The notes beneath the pieces were generated by a model that worked only from the letters and a program-made list of their open reading frames with translations, made no database searches and had not been told where the DNA came from. A DNA stretch of 13,624 nt from Verrucomicrobiota bacterium (GTDB lineage: Bacteria; Verrucomicrobiota; Verrucomicrobiia; Chthoniobacterales; UBA10450). The position numbers were made by a program, and so were the translations under genes. This document shows, in pieces, positions 12,159-13,624 of the stretch. Positions within the stretch are counted from its first letter, which is position 1. Each line of letters opens with the position of its first letter. The stretch spans positions 1 through 13,624 of the forward strand of contig QHOF01000090.1 of assembly GCA_003219335.1 (NCBI GenBank), in the 5' to 3' direction.

Positions 12159-13624
12159 TCATTTCAAAAATCTCATCGTCTCCACCGCCGGCATGATGCG
12201 ATCGAGCAACAGTTTCGGATAAATTCCCACGGCGAGAGTTGCGAACATGAGCAGGCAAGCGCCGCATTTTTCCGCGACCGTGATGCTCTCTTGCTCATTC
12301 CAATCCTGGTCGAGCGCTACCCGGCCTTCCTGCACGCGGACGCCTTCAGGTTTGTCGGCAAAGAACGATTGCTTCAGCGCGCGCAATGTGAATGCAGCAA
12401 CGAGCACCATGCCCGCACCGGTGATCCAGACCGCCAGCGGATAAGTTTTCCATGCGCCGATCAGAATCGTGATTTCGGCTGCGAAACCGCTGAAGCCTGG
12501 AATGCCCATCGACGCAGCCGAGGCGATCACAAAGGTAAATGCCGCAAATGGCAGCACGCGGCTCAGATTCATCCCGGCAAGCGCGTCGAGTTCGCGCGTG
12601 TGCGTGCGGCGATAGATCATGCGTCCAGCAACGGCGAAAAGCAGGGCCGCGATAACGCCATGAGAAAACATTTGCAGCACCGCGCCTGAAACACTGAGCG
12701 ATGTTGCTGCCGCAAGCCCGAGCAACACAAAACCCATGTGGCTTACGCTCGAATAACCGATCACAAATTTCAGATCACCTTGGCGAAGCGCCACCGCCGC
12801 GGCATAGATAATCCCAATGACCGCCAGAACGATGATCCATTTGCTCCAAATCTGAAATCCCTGCGGGAAAAGATTCATCGCCACGCGGAGCCCCGCGTAA
12901 GAGCCGAGTTTCATGACGATGCCCGCCAGCAACATCGAGCCGGCTGTAGGCGCAGCGACGTGGCCAGTCGGCGCCCACGTGTGCAGCGGCCAGATGCCAG
13001 CGAGCACGGCAAATCCGAGAAACAACACGGGAAATGCCCACGTCTGCAGATGCGGCGGGAACTGGAATTGCGACAGCTGCCCCAGATCCAGCGAGCCAGC
13101 CGTTACGTAGGCTACAAGGATCCCCACGAACACAAGCATGCCCCCAAAAAAGGAGTACAGCGTCAGCTTCATTGCGCCGTATTCCTTGTTGGTCGAGCCG
13201 AAGAAAGCGATGAGAAAATATTTCGGCACGATCACCAGCTCGTAGAACACGAAGAACAAAAATAAATCGGCGCTCAGGAAAACTCCGTAGCAGCCGCCCA
13301 CTACGAGCAGTAACCAGAAGAAAAATTCGTTCTGCCGATCTTCGACGTCCCACGAAAACAGCACCGTGCTCACCGCCGAGATGCCCGTCACGAGAACCAT
13401 CGTCAGGCTGGCGCCGTCGATCGCCAGATGATAATTCATCCCCAGCGCGGGCACCCACGGCACGCGCACGATTGTGGTGAAGTGCGCAAGATTTTCAATG
13501 GGCGTGCGAACAAACATCAGTAGCGTGAGCGCCAAGCCGGCGATGGTTGTGACTAGTGCGATCCAGCGTGCGAGCGCGCGGGGCAAAAGAAGTGAGAGCA
13601 CTGCGCCTGCGACCGTGATGTAAA
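12159..13624 (-). CDS. nuoM: NADH-quinone oxidoreductase subunit M (5' end beyond window)
   Basis: Antiporter-like membrane subunit of complex I. The reading frame stays open to the last base of the window (YITVAGAVLSLLLPRALARW), matching the family's first transmembrane helix (L.G.L...LLPR), so the real start lies to the right and the internal GTG at 13601 is not the start. Numbered from that GTG, key family residues are E121 in FVFYELVIVPKYFLIAFFG (E. coli E144), K231 in GIVMKLGSYAGLR (K234), K278 in GDLKFVIGYSSVSHMG (K265), H314 in FSHGV, and E376 in GFSGFAAEITIL (E407). The lumenal ADLFLFFVFYE and GIWPLHTWAPTGHVAAP segments are typical. One oddity is Lys in VPKYFL, where E. coli has Met (VPMYFL). 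It ends 91 bp before nuoN on the same strand, so the two almost surely share a transcript; the other nuo genes would lie past the right edge. Confidence 0.96.
   Translation of the reverse strand, partial: YITVAGAVLSLLLPRALARWIALVTTIAGLALTLLMFVRTPIENLAHFTTIVRVPWVPALGMNYHLAIDGASLTMVLVTGISAVSTVLFSWDVEDRQNEFFFWLLLVVGGCYGVFLSADLFLFFVFYELVIVPKYFLIAFFGSTNKEYGAMKLTLYSFFGGMLVFVGILVAYVTAGSLDLGQLSQFQFPPHLQTWAFPVLFLGFAVLAGIWPLHTWAPTGHVAAPTAGSMLLAGIVMKLGSYAGLRVAMNLFPQGFQIWSKWIIVLAVIGIIYAAAVALRQGDLKFVIGYSSVSHMGFVLLGLAAATSLSVSGAVLQMFSHGVIAALLFAVAGRMIYRRTHTRELDALAGMNLSRVLPFAAFTFVIASAASMGIPGFSGFAAEITILIGAWKTYPLAVWITGAGMVLVAAFTLRALKQSFFADKPEGVRVQEGRVALDQDWNEQESITVAEKCGACLLMFATLAVGIYPKLLLDRIMPAVETMRFLK

Noticed and set aside
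12775..13458. 227-codon minus frame overlapping nuoM in another frame
   Set aside because: Arg/Gly-rich translation typical of an off-frame reading of a GC-rich membrane-protein gene.

Overview
The window looks like a chromosomal stretch of a soil- or sediment-type bacterium, most plausibly a verrucomicrobial (Spartobacteria / Chthoniobacterales-like) genome. That placement is inference. It rests on (i) a secreted protein with YadA-head-like repeats and a 'KEQATQIQKV.AQLE..KPAP.VV' tail that I associate with that group, (ii) a decayed REP-associated tyrosine transposase (RAYT) flanked by GCTCCGTAGGAGC hairpins, and (iii) mosaics of short palindromes between genes. No rRNA, tRNA, CRISPR array, phage module or defence system is visible. 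Most of the window is core metabolism and housekeeping. Layout, left to right: the 5' part of a beta-hydroxyacid dehydrogenase (minus, runs off the left edge); a REP-flanked RAYT pseudogene; a secreted Zn-dependent M28 / glutaminyl-cyclase-like enzyme (minus); a heptamer-repeat spacer; parB (minus, no parA beside it); a divergent intergenic region with a strong sigma70-like promoter, A-tracts and a leader hairpin; the repeat-rich surface protein (plus) with a textbook terminator; a 300-bp palindrome mosaic between convergent genes; a two-gene minus-strand unit, PIG-V-like glycosyltransferase then UGM/amine-oxidase-like flavoprotein; rsmI (minus); a small WXXGXW lipoprotein (plus); a deoxyhypusine-synthase-family gene (minus); and nuoN and nuoM (minus), nuoM running off the right edge. 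How the genes fit together: nuoM-nuoN encode two antiporter-like proton-pumping membrane subunits of respiratory complex I, with the DHS-family gene downstream in the same direction. The glycosyltransferase and flavoprotein are 6 bp apart and probably act in one surface-glycan or lipid-linked-sugar pathway. rsmI and parB are housekeeping (ribosome decoding centre; chromosome segregation). The secreted glutaminyl-cyclase-like enzyme, the YadA-like protein and the lipoprotein are envelope or exported proteins. I do not see convincing evidence for a wholly new multi-gene system. The least explained items are the YadA-head-like protein with its hairpin leader, the palindrome mosaic at 4803-5020, and the role of a DHS-family enzyme in a bacterium.
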